Source: Ferruginibacter sp. HRS2-29
Lineage (GTDB): Bacteria; Bacteroidota; Bacteroidia; Chitinophagales; Chitinophagaceae
Length of the DNA stretch: 64,000 bases
Assembly: GCF_024343615.1 (NCBI RefSeq)
Contig: NZ_RJUB01000156.1
Span: 62,001-126,000 of the forward strand
Direction: 5' to 3'
The notes below the pieces were generated by a model. It was not told where the DNA came from. It worked only from the letters and a program-made list of their open reading frames with translations, and did not search any database. The translations under genes and the position numbers were made by a program. Positions 43,192 through 52,000 of this stretch are shown one piece after another. Position 1 is the first letter of the stretch, and each line of letters begins with the position of its first letter.

Positions 43192-43851
43192 CATCACTAC
43201 ATAGGCTGCAACAAATTGCGCTACCAGCCCGATCAACAAACCGGTATAAATATCCTTTTGCGTATGATCGCTCACGATGAACCTTGCCGTACATACCAGC
43301 CCTGCCACCAGGAAAGCGATGCTCAGTGGCCATGTCATGAGCATGGAGTTGGTATTTGCCACCACGAGAAAGATGCCGACTAATCCACCCATGCCGATGG
43401 CGTGCATGCTTACCTTGTAATAGATATTGGCAAGTAAGGCCCCGCTGGAAGCCAGAAATATCCCCAGCACGAATGCGGGTACAAGCGGCGGGTAATCGAG
43501 TGATTTGAAAACGGTATATCCCCAGAAAAAGAAAATTCCACAGGCCATATAAGGAATGATCCTGTCTTTTTTGGTATGAAGAAAAACGGAGTCGATGAAT
43601 TTCACTGCCCTGAGGAGCGCAACTGTAAAGAGCGGGTAAAAGATGAGGTTTTGTATAACGATGAAGATGGTCTGCAGTTTCTGCCCTGCACTATACCCTG
43701 AAAATAAAGAGGGGTGTACGAAGACGAGGAACCACACAACATACAGCGGTATGAATATCGGGTGAAAGATATACGATAAAAGCATGGCCGGCCACTTCAG
43801 CAAAGGCGATACTTTTTTGTCAACCGGGTTTTCTACCCTCGCACTGATCAT
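43189..43851 (-). CDS. PAP2-superfamily-like membrane protein
   Basis: 220 aa with about six membrane helices. The conserved lipid-phosphatase residues appear in weakened form: KKDRIIPY, KVSMHAIGMGG and SDHTQKDIYTGLLIG, compared with the KxxxxRP, PSGH and SRxxxxxHxxxD motifs. It may dephosphorylate isoprenoid or other lipid phosphates. It starts ten bases after the rpoN stop, so it is read with rpoN. The stop is within a 7-bp array. Confidence 0.7.
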   Translation of the reverse strand: MISARVENPVDKKVSPLLKWPAMLLSYIFHPIFIPLYVVWFLVFVHPSLFSGYSAGQKLQTIFIVIQNLIFYPLFTVALLRAVKFIDSVFLHTKKDRIIPYMACGIFFFWGYTVFKSLDYPPLVPAFVLGIFLASSGALLANIYYKVSMHAIGMGGLVGIFLVVANTNSMLMTWPLSIAFLVAGLVCTARFIVSDHTQKDIYTGLLIGLVAQFVAAYVVM

Positions 43852-43861
43852 ACTAAATCGT

Positions 43862-45343
43862 TTACAGGATTTTTCGCAGGCGTGCTACAGGAATGTTCAG
43901 TTGTTCCCTGTACTTAGCCACCGTACGACGTGCAATATTATAACCTTTTTCCTGAAGCATTTCGGTCAATTTTTCATCGCTGTAAGGATGTTTCTTGCTT
44001 TCATCGCTAATCAGGTCGGTTAAGATCTTTTTTACTTCACGTGTACTTACTTCTTCGCCGCTGTCGGTCTGGAGGCTCTCGCTGAAGAAGAACTTCAGGC
44101 GGTAAGTGCCAAATTCTGTCTGTACAAATTTGCTGTTGGCCACACGGCTTACAGTGGAGATATCGAGATTGGTGCGTTCCGCAATATCTTTTAATATCAT
44201 CGGGCGCAGGTCGGTTTCATCGCCGGTAAGGAAAAAGTCGCGCTGGTAATCCATGATGGCTTCCATGGTATTCAGCAAAGTGTTCTGCCTTTGTTTGATG
44301 GCATCAATGAACCATTTTGCGGAATCTATCTTTTGCTTGATGAACAACACGGCTTCTTTTTGCTGCTTGTCTTTTTTATTGCCCCTGTCGTAGTCTTTCA
44401 GCATATCGCGGTAGCCTTCGCTGATACGGAGGTCGGGGGCGTTCTTGCTGTTAAGGGTAAGCTCCAGTTTGCCCACATTGTTTACGATGAAAAAATCCGG
44501 AATGATATAGTTTCCGCCTTTTCCGCTTTCGCTCACGATGCCGCCCGGTTTCGGGTTCAGCTTCACTATCTGGCTGATGATCGCACGAAGGTCTTCATCG
44601 GTAAGGTTGAGGGCACGCTGTATTTTTTCGTAATGTTTTTTTGTGAACTCGTCGAAGTATTTTTCCAATACCTTGATGGCCAGCTCTACAGATTTTTCTT
44701 CGCCCACTTTTCTTTCCAGCTGTAACAACAGGCATTCCTGCAGGTTGCGGGCGCCTACACCGGCTGGGTCAAACTGCTGTATCTGTAAAATGAGGTCGCT
44801 GATCTCTTCTTCATCCGTGATGATATTCTGGCGGAAAGCCAGGTCATCGATGATGGAAGAGATCTCGCGGCGGAGATAACCATCATCATCCAGGCTGCCC
44901 ACGATCTGTTCGGCGATCTTTTTCTGATGGTCATTGAGCGGTAGCATACCTACCTGCTGAAGCATCAGTTCTATGAAACTTACTTCTACTTTATGTGGAA
45001 TGGTCTTGTTGTCGTCCTGTTCAGGGTAATTGTCGTCCCTCAGCTTGTAATCGCCTATATCATCGTCGCCTTCATGCACATATTCGCTGATATCGATATT
45101 ATCGTAATCATCGGCACTGCCGTCTTTTTCAAAATCGTCGTCATTGGATTCTGCAAACTCGTCATTTTCAAATTCATCCTCATGCCCTTCTTCGCCTTGT
45201 TCAAGCGCCGGGTTCTCCTCCATTTCTTCCTTGATACGCTCATCCAGGATAGCGGTTGGCACCTGCAACAATTTCATTAGCTGTATCTGCTGCGGAGAAA
45301 GTTTTTGCAGTAGTTTTTGCTGTAAGCTTTGATGTAATGCCAT
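43862..45343 (-). CDS. rpoN: RNA polymerase sigma-54 factor
   Basis: 493 aa with all sigma-54 parts: an N-terminal Gln-rich activator-contact region (MALHQSLQQKLLQKLSPQQI), an acidic linker (about residues 50-105), the core-binding domain (IAEQIVGSLDDDGYLRREIS), the helix-turn-helix and the RpoN box ARRTVAKYRE near the end. It directs transcription from GG-N10-GC promoters with the aid of AAA+ activators; none is encoded in the window. Confidence 0.96.
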   Translation of the reverse strand: MALHQSLQQKLLQKLSPQQIQLMKLLQVPTAILDERIKEEMEENPALEQGEEGHEDEFENDEFAESNDDDFEKDGSADDYDNIDISEYVHEGDDDIGDYKLRDDNYPEQDDNKTIPHKVEVSFIELMLQQVGMLPLNDHQKKIAEQIVGSLDDDGYLRREISSIIDDLAFRQNIITDEEEISDLILQIQQFDPAGVGARNLQECLLLQLERKVGEEKSVELAIKVLEKYFDEFTKKHYEKIQRALNLTDEDLRAIISQIVKLNPKPGGIVSESGKGGNYIIPDFFIVNNVGKLELTLNSKNAPDLRISEGYRDMLKDYDRGNKKDKQQKEAVLFIKQKIDSAKWFIDAIKQRQNTLLNTMEAIMDYQRDFFLTGDETDLRPMILKDIAERTNLDISTVSRVANSKFVQTEFGTYRLKFFFSESLQTDSGEEVSTREVKKILTDLISDESKKHPYSDEKLTEMLQEKGYNIARRTVAKYREQLNIPVARLRKIL

Positions 45344-45450
45344 AAGCTGAAAATTGGTGATTTATTAAGGATGTTTCAGGGATGGTTTTATGAAAATTTA
45401 AAACCGCCTCATTATTTAAAGCGTAAATTTACAACCATTCTCTTTTAAAA

Positions 45451-45765
45451 ATGACAAAAACTACCCAAATTTTATTTTTTTGCATGATTTTTGCTATAAA
45501 TAGCAGCAAAGCCCAGTCTTTTTCCCTGAAAGACACTGCCAATAAGGCTTCTGCAATTTATAGCCTCCTGCAAAATATTACACAAAAACCTATTTTATCC
45601 ACAGTTCCGGTAATCCCCGCGAATTTTTATTCCACAAATCTTGGATTTTTTTGTAAAAAAGAATGGAAAATAGAGAAAGCTACCAAAATCCCTTTCCGGT
45701 TCAGGCTGGGGTCGGTGCAATATGTGGATTATCTGGAAGGGAAACCCAATTCAATTAAGAATTAA
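45451..45765 (+). CDS. Small exported protein of unknown function
   Basis: 104 aa with signal peptide (TQILFFCMIFAINSSKAQS). The C-terminal half FFCKKEWKIEKATKIPFRFR and LGSVQYVDYLEGK looks conserved in style among Bacteroidota small exported proteins, but I cannot name the family. It is divergent from rpoN. Its last residues and the TAA stop are in a 7-bp array. Confidence 0.6.
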   Translation: MTKTTQILFFCMIFAINSSKAQSFSLKDTANKASAIYSLLQNITQKPILSTVPVIPANFYSTNLGFFCKKEWKIEKATKIPFRFRLGSVQYVDYLEGKPNSIKN

Positions 45766-45872
45766 GAATTAAAAATTAAGAATGTATTTCAACTTTGAAT
45801 TGCTTCAATAAAGCTGAACAACGTTTTAACTGAGCGCTCCATTCTTAATTCTTCATTTTGAATTCTTCATTG
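45752..45872. repeat. 7-bp array pair, AATTAAG/AATTAAA units, between convergent genes
   Basis: Left arm 45752-45783 (four units), right arm 45841-45872 (ATTCTTAATTCTTCATTTTG and more). The spacer has GCTGAACAACGTTTTAACTG (45813-45832), sharing the AACGTTT core. Genes from both sides stop in or beside the arms. Confidence 0.85.
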
Positions 45873-45873
45873 C

Positions 45874-47067
45874 CTAGGGCATCACCGGAAGCGGAGCTGG
45901 TTGGGCAAAATAATTCAACCTCAGGCTGTCGCTCCAGCCATTGGGGTTCTTTTCAAAAGATTTACTGCTGAAGAATACCATCCCGTTGATATTCGGTGTA
46001 TTGCGTATTTTCTGTATCTGGCGGGGGAGCTGGGTCTTGTCTTTCCAGGCTTCATTGCTGCCGGCACGGTAAATACCCAGCCCGATGTAACAATTTTTGC
46101 CATAGGTATGCTGTGCCCACCAGTCTACCAGCACATCGAAGGGTGCAGCTTTATGGCCAAATTCCCAATAAAGCTGGGGTGTTACATAATCTATCCAGCC
46201 TTTTTTGAGCCAGAGTACGATGTCTGCATAAAGGTCGTCGTAGTTGGTTTGCCCTGCCCTGGTGGCGCTTCCGTGAGGATCTTTATCGTTATTTCTCCAT
46301 ACACCAAACGGGCTGATACCAAACTGGCACCTGGGGTTGGTAGCTTTGATGGTGCGGCTGAGAAGCACGATGATCGAATCGGTATTGCTGCGGCGCCAGT
46401 CGTCTTTGCTCATGCCATTTCCATAGAGCCGGTATTTGGCATCATCTGGAAATTCTTTTCCCGCAATACGATAAGGATAAAAATAATCGTCGAAATGGAT
46501 GGCATCTACCGGGTAGCGTTTCACCACATCTTTCACAATGTTGTTTACATATTGCTGCACATCCTTGTTTCCCGGGTCGAAATATTTTTTATCCCCGTAG
46601 GTCAGGAACCACTCAGGATGTATACGGGAGATATGTGTGGGGGAAATGGAAGAGCCATTGATGTTGAATACGGCCCTGTAAGGGTTCATCCAGGCATGGA
46701 ATTCCATTCCGCGTTTATGCGTTTCCGTTATCATGAACTCAAGAGGATCGTATAAAGGAAATGGTGGCACACCCTGGATACCTGTAAGCCACTGGCTCCA
46801 GGGCTCGTAAGGCGAAGGATAAAATGCATCGGCGGCAGGGCGGATCTGCACAATGAGGGCATTCATGCCGTTTCTTTTATGCATTTCGAGGAGCTGGATA
46901 AACTGCGCTTTTTGTACTTCGCTGTTGATGGTTGGGGCACTTGGCCAGTCGATATTGCTTACAGTAGCCACCCATGCAGCCCTGAACTCTGGCTTGACCG
47001 GCGTTTGCGCTTTCATATTCATGTACAGGGAAAATACAGCGCATGCTGTCAGCAAGAGGCTCTTCAT
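45874..47067 (-). CDS. Family 10-like glycoside hydrolase (DUF187, GHL10)
   Basis: 397-aa exported enzyme, signal peptide MKSLLLTACAVFSLYMNMKA. A TIM barrel of the DUF187 group is shown by EFRAAWVATVSNIDWPS, NALIVQIRPAADAFYPSPYE, EFHAWMNPYRAVFN, DAIHFDDYFYPYR and YVTPQLYWEFG. Relatives such as YddW are thought to act on peptidoglycan or other glycans. The start codon abuts the MarR gene (8-bp gap), so the two genes are likely one transcript with MarR first. Confidence 0.88.
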   Translation of the reverse strand: MKSLLLTACAVFSLYMNMKAQTPVKPEFRAAWVATVSNIDWPSAPTINSEVQKAQFIQLLEMHKRNGMNALIVQIRPAADAFYPSPYEPWSQWLTGIQGVPPFPLYDPLEFMITETHKRGMEFHAWMNPYRAVFNINGSSISPTHISRIHPEWFLTYGDKKYFDPGNKDVQQYVNNIVKDVVKRYPVDAIHFDDYFYPYRIAGKEFPDDAKYRLYGNGMSKDDWRRSNTDSIIVLLSRTIKATNPRCQFGISPFGVWRNNDKDPHGSATRAGQTNYDDLYADIVLWLKKGWIDYVTPQLYWEFGHKAAPFDVLVDWWAQHTYGKNCYIGLGIYRAGSNEAWKDKTQLPRQIQKIRNTPNINGMVFFSSKSFEKNPNGWSDSLRLNYFAQPAPLPVMP

Positions 47068-47075
47068 CAGGCTAA

Positions 47076-47528
47076 TTATTTATTGGTGCGAATTTTATCC
47101 AGGAGCTTGTTGAGCGCCTTTGCATCGGCTTCACTGAGGTTGCCGAGGATGGCTTCCATTTCACTTTCCGATTTGTCCATTTTTTCGAGCAGCTTACGGC
47201 CTTTGCCGGTGATGCTTACATCTACCAGGCGCTTGTCGCTGTCGCAGGTATTCTTTTTTACAAGATCCTTTATTATCAGCCTGTCTACGATACGGCTGGT
47301 ATCACTCATCTTATCGAGCATACTCTGCCTGATCTGCAGGGTGGAGATAGGTTTTCCGGCACCACGCAGGATACGGAGGATATTGAACTGCTGAGGCGTA
47401 ATGTCTTCCTTATCGAAAAAGTTCTTCATACGCTCATTCATCCAGTTGTAGGTATAGATCATGTTGATCATCGCCTTCTGGTAATCGTTCCGGAACTTTG
47501 ATTGGTTGATATCGTTTTCTATTCCCAT
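47076..47528 (-). CDS. MarR-family transcriptional regulator
   Basis: 150 aa winged-helix protein: ITPQQFNILRILRGAGKPIS, LQIRQSMLDKMSDTSRIVDR, and the wing VKKNTCDSDKRLVDVSITGK, then GRKLLEKMDKSE. These are the standard MarR DNA-binding parts. It is upstream of the GHL10 gene and could control it, but no operator was identified. Confidence 0.9.
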   Translation of the reverse strand: MGIENDINQSKFRNDYQKAMINMIYTYNWMNERMKNFFDKEDITPQQFNILRILRGAGKPISTLQIRQSMLDKMSDTSRIVDRLIIKDLVKKNTCDSDKRLVDVSITGKGRKLLEKMDKSESEMEAILGNLSEADAKALNKLLDKIRTNK

Positions 47529-47623
47529 GACAATGCGAATTTATAATAATAAAAAAAGTCTGCCAACAACTTTATTGCGGCAGACAGTTTTAGCAAGAAT
47601 TATATTAATTTTTTTAAAGCGCC

Positions 47624-47745
47624 TTCGACAAGCTCAGGCTGACAGTCAGGGCAAGTTCAGGCTGACAGTCAAGGCAAGTTCAGGCTGATAATCGAGACAA
47701 TATCAGGCCGACAGTACTGTCATGTTGAGCTTGTCGAAACATAGC
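47624..47745. repeat. Four 23-bp tandem copies plus an inverted copy (CAAGCTCAGGCTGACAGTC family)
   Basis: Units begin at 47629, 47652, 47675 and 47698, exactly 23 bp apart, each starting CAAGTTCAGGCTGA or a variant. At 47721 an inverted copy (CATGTTGAGCTTGTCGAAAC) closes the group. The first unit is preceded by CTTCGA, completing the CTTCGACAAGCTCAGGCTGA motif. Confidence 0.85.
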
Positions 47746-47757
47746 ATCAGCATAAAA

Positions 47758-48111
47758 TTAATTATTGTAGTAAAATTTCTCTTCTACAATCTTGCCATTT
47801 TTCCAGCGCTGTACCGATACCTGTGTGTAATTGCGTACACCGTAATCTTTGTGGGTGTAATCAAACCACCATTCTACTACGGCAATGCCATCGCTGATGA
47901 TCGTATTTACAACTTTTGCACCGCGGAATTCGGTAAGGCCGTTTACAAAGGCTTCTTCAAACTGGCGGCTTACATCTTTACCTTCACGGGCCGGGTAATC
48001 ATTATCCTGCATCACCACGTTCTCATCATAAAATTTTTCAAATGCTTCCAGTATTTTTCCTTCCAGGATCATCTGGTTAAGTTCGTCTACTAATGTTCTT
48101 AAGTCTAACAT
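47758..48111 (-). CDS. SnoaL-like (NTF2-fold) protein
   Basis: 117 aa, a single SnoaL/NTF2 cone domain: FYDENVVMQDNDYPAREG, VVEWWFDYTHKD and SVQRWKNGKIVEEKFYYN. Members are polyketide cyclases, isomerases or simple binding proteins; the substrate cannot be read. It is encoded alone. Confidence 0.8.
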   Translation of the reverse strand: MLDLRTLVDELNQMILEGKILEAFEKFYDENVVMQDNDYPAREGKDVSRQFEEAFVNGLTEFRGAKVVNTIISDGIAVVEWWFDYTHKDYGVRNYTQVSVQRWKNGKIVEEKFYYNN

Positions 48112-48236
48112 GATTGTGTGTTTTTAAATTGAAGACACAAATTTGGTGTTTAAACATTGAATATCGCCAATAAACTTTTTATTACACGAATTTTAACGAA
48201 TTATACCAGAATAGAAATTGTCAGCATCATAGAGGG

Positions 48237-48306
48237 CGGCCATTGCCAGGAACGAAGCAGGCCCGTCAGATATCAGATGGGATTGCTTTTCTCCCGGGAA
48301 TGGCCG
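48237..48306. repeat. Inverted repeat of the GCCATTGCCAGGA family
   Basis: CGGCCATTGCCAGGAACGAA at the left and GAATGGCCG at the right, with GGGATTGCTTTTC between. It is kin to the sequence at 19289 and sits between the SnoaL and AI-2E genes. Confidence 0.65.
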
Positions 48307-48316
48307 TTTTAATAGT

Positions 48317-49396
48317 TTAAGAAGATTTCTTTTTCTCCATTGTTTCCTCTTCTTCATTCGTTTTCATATCTGTTATCACTTCGCCGCTGGCGGAAAATTC
48401 GTTGATGTATATTTTAACGAGTATCAGGAAATAACTCACCAGCAAGGGGCCGAATATAAGCCCAATAAAACCGAACAGGTTGAGCCCCACGATCACTCCC
48501 AATACGGTGATCATCGGATGTACATTGCCCATCCTTTTCAGCAGGGTGATCCTCGACAGGTAATCCACGTTGCCGGTAACCACCACACTGTAGATGGTAA
48601 GCCCGATAGCTGGCCCGGTCTGTTGAGTGGAGAACATTACGATCACCAGCGGTACCCATACGATCATGGTACCCACGATGGGGAAAAAGGCGAATACACC
48701 CGTTACAAAACCCCACATGCCCCAGTCTTTTACACCAAATATGAAGTAACCCAACGCCGCTGTAAGCCCTTGTATGATGCATATCACGGGTATGCCCAGT
48801 GCGTTTGCCTTGATCATCATCCGCGATTCGCTGGCCAGCGTATTGATATTGTTTGGCTTCAGCGGGATCAGCTGCCCCATCTTTTTTTCCACATCCCTGC
48901 CGCTTACGAGGAGGTAATAAAAAAGGAAGAACATCATGATGAGGTTGGTGAGTATATTGGCGGTACTGTTGATCACCGAAGGAATGAAGGAAGCTATCTT
49001 TTGCGAAAGGTTCTTGGTATTTTCTTCCGATAAGATCTGTATGCCGGTAGCAGCTTTCACTTTTTCCGAAAATGTCTGCAGGTTGGTCATGATCTGCTCC
49101 TGGTTGTTGATCAGGGCGCTCACTTTTGGCGAGATCATGGTTACGGCAAAATAAATGGGTATGGCTATGATGACGATATACATCATCATGAAAAGAAAAG
49201 CTGTCCAGCCTTTTTTCCATTTTCTTTTAAAGATCAGTTTGAAAAACCAGGTACGGCTCAGGATGTAAAGGGTGATGCCGCCGAGTAACCCTGGCAGAAA
49301 AGAGGTCATTTTGGTGAGCAATACCCAGCCAAGTAAAATAATAAAGGTCAGCAGCACGATCTGCCTGATCCTGTCATTGAAAATTTGTTGCGTCAT
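48317..49396 (-). CDS. AI-2E family transporter
   Basis: 359-aa inner-membrane protein with about eight helices. The family's conserved central text LIMMFFLFYYLLVSGRDVEK and the C-terminal VLGVIVGLNLFGFIGLIFGP are present. Relatives include YdiK/PerM and TqsA, but only TqsA has been linked to autoinducer-2, so the name is not a function. The acidic tail KTNEEEETMEKKKSS is cytoplasmic. Confidence 0.88.
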   Translation of the reverse strand: MTQQIFNDRIRQIVLLTFIILLGWVLLTKMTSFLPGLLGGITLYILSRTWFFKLIFKRKWKKGWTAFLFMMMYIVIIAIPIYFAVTMISPKVSALINNQEQIMTNLQTFSEKVKAATGIQILSEENTKNLSQKIASFIPSVINSTANILTNLIMMFFLFYYLLVSGRDVEKKMGQLIPLKPNNINTLASESRMMIKANALGIPVICIIQGLTAALGYFIFGVKDWGMWGFVTGVFAFFPIVGTMIVWVPLVIVMFSTQQTGPAIGLTIYSVVVTGNVDYLSRITLLKRMGNVHPMITVLGVIVGLNLFGFIGLIFGPLLVSYFLILVKIYINEFSASGEVITDMKTNEEEETMEKKKSS

Positions 49397-49434
49397 GTAG
49401 AGCTATTTGCTGTAAAAAGGGAAAAGGCGGGACT

Positions 49435-50463
49435 TTACTTCCACACCGAAGCACCTTCGCTGCAGTTGGCGCAGATGTCGATGTTTTTTCGGCTCTGCAT
49501 AAGCTCAGTCCTGAACTGTTTATAGTTAGAATTGTGCCAAATTTCCTTGAAAGATTCGTTCTTGAGGTTTCCGAGCCGGTGCATCGCGTCCTTGTCGAAA
49601 CAACAAGGTACCACCAGTCCATCCCAGGTAATCACATTGGCATGCTGCAATTTCCAGCAACGGTTGGCCAGCCTGTTTTTGGCAGTGTAGGTACCATCCG
49701 CGTTTTTTTTGTAGCGGCTGAATTTCTGGTTTTCGGGGATCAGCTGGTTAGGATCGGTTTCGTAATCGTATACCTGTGCCGTTTTAAAACGCACCTGGTC
49801 TACACCGATCTCTTTCGCCAGCCTTTTGATATCTTCTATCTGGTGTTCATTGGGTTTCACTACCAGGAACTGGAAAAAGACAAACGGTGTTTTGCTGTTG
49901 AGTTCTTTTTTCCATTTCACAATGTTTCTGGCACCTTCTATCACTTTATCAAGATTACCGCCAACGCGATAGGAGCGGTAAACATCGTTGGTAGTGCCAT
50001 CGATCGAAATGATCAGGCGGTCGAGCCCGCTTTCCACCGTTTTTTTTGCGGCTTCATCGGTGAGGTAATGCGCATTGGTGGAAGTGGCAGTGTAAATACC
50101 TTTGGAAGAAGCATATTTAACCATTTCCAGGAAATCGGTATTCAGGTAAGGTTCACCCTGGAAATAAAAGATGAGATAAAGCAGTTCTTTATGAATATCG
50201 TCGATCGTAGCCGAAAAGAAATCTTTCTTGAGCATACCTGTAGGCCTTGTAAAAGCCCGTAAGCCGCTGGGGCATTCGGGGCAACGGAGGTTGCAGCTGG
50301 TGGTAGGTTCAAAGGAAATAGATACGGGATAGCCCCATTGGATGGGCTTTTTCAGCAACCTGCTGGCGTAAAAGCTGGCCATCACTTTTATCCCGTTCCA
50401 AAGGCGGGCAGGTGTCAGCTTGCTGGCGAGGTTGAGTGTATCGTTTAAATTGAAATCCGGCAT
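49435..50463 (-). CDS. Radical SAM / SPASM-domain enzyme
   Basis: 342 aa. The radical-SAM cluster motif is CNLRCPEC (Cys57, Cys61, Cys64). A C-terminal SPASM-type cysteine set includes CWKLQHANVITWDGLVVPCC and FKEIWHNSNYKQFRTELM followed by CANC, typical of enzymes that modify peptides or carry auxiliary Fe-S clusters. The start MPDFNLNDTLNLASKLTPAR suggests an added N-terminal helix. No peptide substrate gene was found next to it, so its reaction is open. Confidence 0.85.
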   Translation of the reverse strand: MPDFNLNDTLNLASKLTPARLWNGIKVMASFYASRLLKKPIQWGYPVSISFEPTTSCNLRCPECPSGLRAFTRPTGMLKKDFFSATIDDIHKELLYLIFYFQGEPYLNTDFLEMVKYASSKGIYTATSTNAHYLTDEAAKKTVESGLDRLIISIDGTTNDVYRSYRVGGNLDKVIEGARNIVKWKKELNSKTPFVFFQFLVVKPNEHQIEDIKRLAKEIGVDQVRFKTAQVYDYETDPNQLIPENQKFSRYKKNADGTYTAKNRLANRCWKLQHANVITWDGLVVPCCFDKDAMHRLGNLKNESFKEIWHNSNYKQFRTELMQSRKNIDICANCSEGASVWK

Positions 50464-50525
50464 TGGTACAAATGTAGGGATGTTTGGGAGGAGCTGCTTG
50501 TCGAAGACGGGAAAATTGTAAACAA

Positions 50526-50599
50526 TGGGTAAGGGGTAATGGATAACGGGTCAATGGATAATGGATAATTGTTGCCCATTGACCCGTTATCCGTTACTA
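50526..50599. repeat. 7-bp array pair, TGGATAA/CGGATAA units, inverted arms
   Basis: Left arm 50537-50569 (TAATGGATAACGGGTCAATG, then GATAATGGATAATT); right arm 50576-50598 (CCATTGACCCGTTATCCGTT and ACT). The arms match over about 21 bp with a very short spacer. It lies on the 3' side of the signal peptidase fragment. Confidence 0.85.
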
Positions 50600-50998
50600 T
50601 AATTTGACGCCTTTGATATCCGATAACCTGATAAAGCCCCAGTACCTGGAATCGAGGGAATTGTGACGATTGTCCCCGAGTACGAAACCCGCGCCGGGCG
50701 GAATTGTAAGCGGGTCAAAATTATCAGCTGTCCATTTGCCCGGATTTTTATCCAGCCACATGAAAGCTGCGTATTCCGAGCTGTCAAAACCTGTTAAGTA
50801 TAAAGTCGCTTCGTTAGGGTCTTTTAATTTTTTGAGCATTTCCGTGGTAAGGTTCACCTTGATATCTTTATCGCTGACAAAAACGTTATCAACCTCATCA
50901 GTGGAATCATAAATGCCCTGTACGGTTTTCATATCCGGCACAGTGTATATGTGATAGAGATTAAGGCCCGAAGCATTATCCATTATTAAATTATCCAT
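50597..50998 (-). pseudogene. lepB: Signal peptidase I, 5'-truncated fragment
   Basis: 133 codons holding only the C-terminal part of signal peptidase I: FVLGDNRHNSLDSRYWGF (the GDN...DSR motif) after an insert domain (LYHIYTVPDMKTVQGIYDST). The membrane helices and the catalytic Ser and Lys regions, about 200 residues in Bacteroidota enzymes, are missing. The open frame begins with MDNLIMDN, which is array sequence (ATGGATAATTTAATAATGG), so the start codon is accidental. The fragment is bracketed by TGGATAA-type arrays. No other lepB part was found in the window. Confidence 0.7.
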
Positions 50999-51010
50999 TA
51001 TCCATTCACA
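50974..51010. repeat. 7-bp array, TGGATAA units, at the 5' break of the lepB fragment
   Basis: CATTATCCATTATTAAATTA and TCCATTATCCATTCACATTA; minus strand TGGATAA units. It abuts the stop codon of the lytic transglycosylase (51011-51013) and supplies the first codons of the signal peptidase fragment. Confidence 0.8.
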
Positions 51011-51859
51011 TTAATCCTGCAGATCTTCCCTTTTCGCCACCACATCTTTGAAACAAAGATCATTTGCGGCAAATTTTTCATAGTTGTTGAAGATCACATT
51101 AAGGGCGATGAAGTTCATCACATAGGCCCTTGTTTCGGCCGGAAGGTAATTTTTGATATCCCAGAAAGTAGGGTTAGCCTTGCCGCTGCGCTCCATCGCG
51201 TTCCACACATTGCCCACGCCACAGTTGTAGCTGGCGGTGATGAGCAACCAGTCGCCATTGAGGTTGCGGTGGCGGTCGCGGAGATATTTTGCGGCAGCAT
51301 ACGTAGATTTTACAAAGTCTTTACGGTCATCCACCTGCTTTTTCGCTTTCGCTACGGCATTCGTTCTGGCAGCTTTTTTCTTTTTATCCTTTGAAACCGC
51401 TTCTTCTTTTTGCGCTATGCGCAATCCATATTCCTTCGCCACTTCATCCATGATCTGCCAGTAACCAACAGCTCCGGCCCGGGAAACAACATTACCATTG
51501 AACCCGCTTTCAAGCGCCAGCAATACGGCAAACTCCGACGGGATATTATATTTTTTGAGGATGGCTTCGGCTTTCGGAAAAAACTTTTTGCCGCGGTTGA
51601 AAGTCCGGATCAGGTAATCTTTCCTGTTTGTGGAGAATTTTTCTACATAATCCAGCGACTCGTCTTTGGCTCCGGATAAGATCCCGGGGTACTCCACATT
51701 TGCTTCTTTTAAAACTACCAGCCTGCTTTTTTCTTTTACAGATGCCAGTAAAGGCTTTTTGTTGCGGGTAGTGTCATCGTTATTTGCGTAAGCAAAAGAC
51801 TGGATCATGAAGCTGCAAAAAAATGCGCTGGCAATAGCCTTGAGGAAAGTGTTTTTCAA
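51011..51859 (-). CDS. Membrane-bound lytic murein transglycosylase (MltD-like SLT domain)
   Basis: 282-aa exported enzyme that cleaves peptidoglycan glycan strands. The SLT domain has the catalytic Glu in LLALESGFNGNVVSRAGAVG followed by YWQIMDEVAKEYGL, and the later ITASYNCGVGNVWNAM and IKNYLPAETRAYVMNFIA segments of the MltD group. An unusual Lys/Ala-rich stretch (EEAVSKDKKKKAARTNAVAK, about residues 155-185) interrupts the domain. Relatives often have C-terminal LysM repeats; this one ends soon after the domain (AKREDLQD) next to an array, so loss of a tail is possible. Confidence 0.85.
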   Translation of the reverse strand: MKNTFLKAIASAFFCSFMIQSFAYANNDDTTRNKKPLLASVKEKSRLVVLKEANVEYPGILSGAKDESLDYVEKFSTNRKDYLIRTFNRGKKFFPKAEAILKKYNIPSEFAVLLALESGFNGNVVSRAGAVGYWQIMDEVAKEYGLRIAQKEEAVSKDKKKKAARTNAVAKAKKQVDDRKDFVKSTYAAAKYLRDRHRNLNGDWLLITASYNCGVGNVWNAMERSGKANPTFWDIKNYLPAETRAYVMNFIALNVIFNNYEKFAANDLCFKDVVAKREDLQD

Positions 51860-52000
51860 ACGATATTATTAATTGGGATGATGAAATAATACTGCTGTTA
51901 CAGCGTTTCAACCAAAAATACTGTCCTTTAACGCAGATATTGGTAATGTATTGCCAAACTATAGGCGGTTAACAGAGATTTGGCATTTAATCGTAGTTTT

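Noticed and set aside
48414..49220. Long His/Arg-rich open frame of 268 codons on the minus strand
   Set aside because: It is another frame of the AI-2E transporter gene; its composition is typical of an off-frame reading of a hydrophobic protein.
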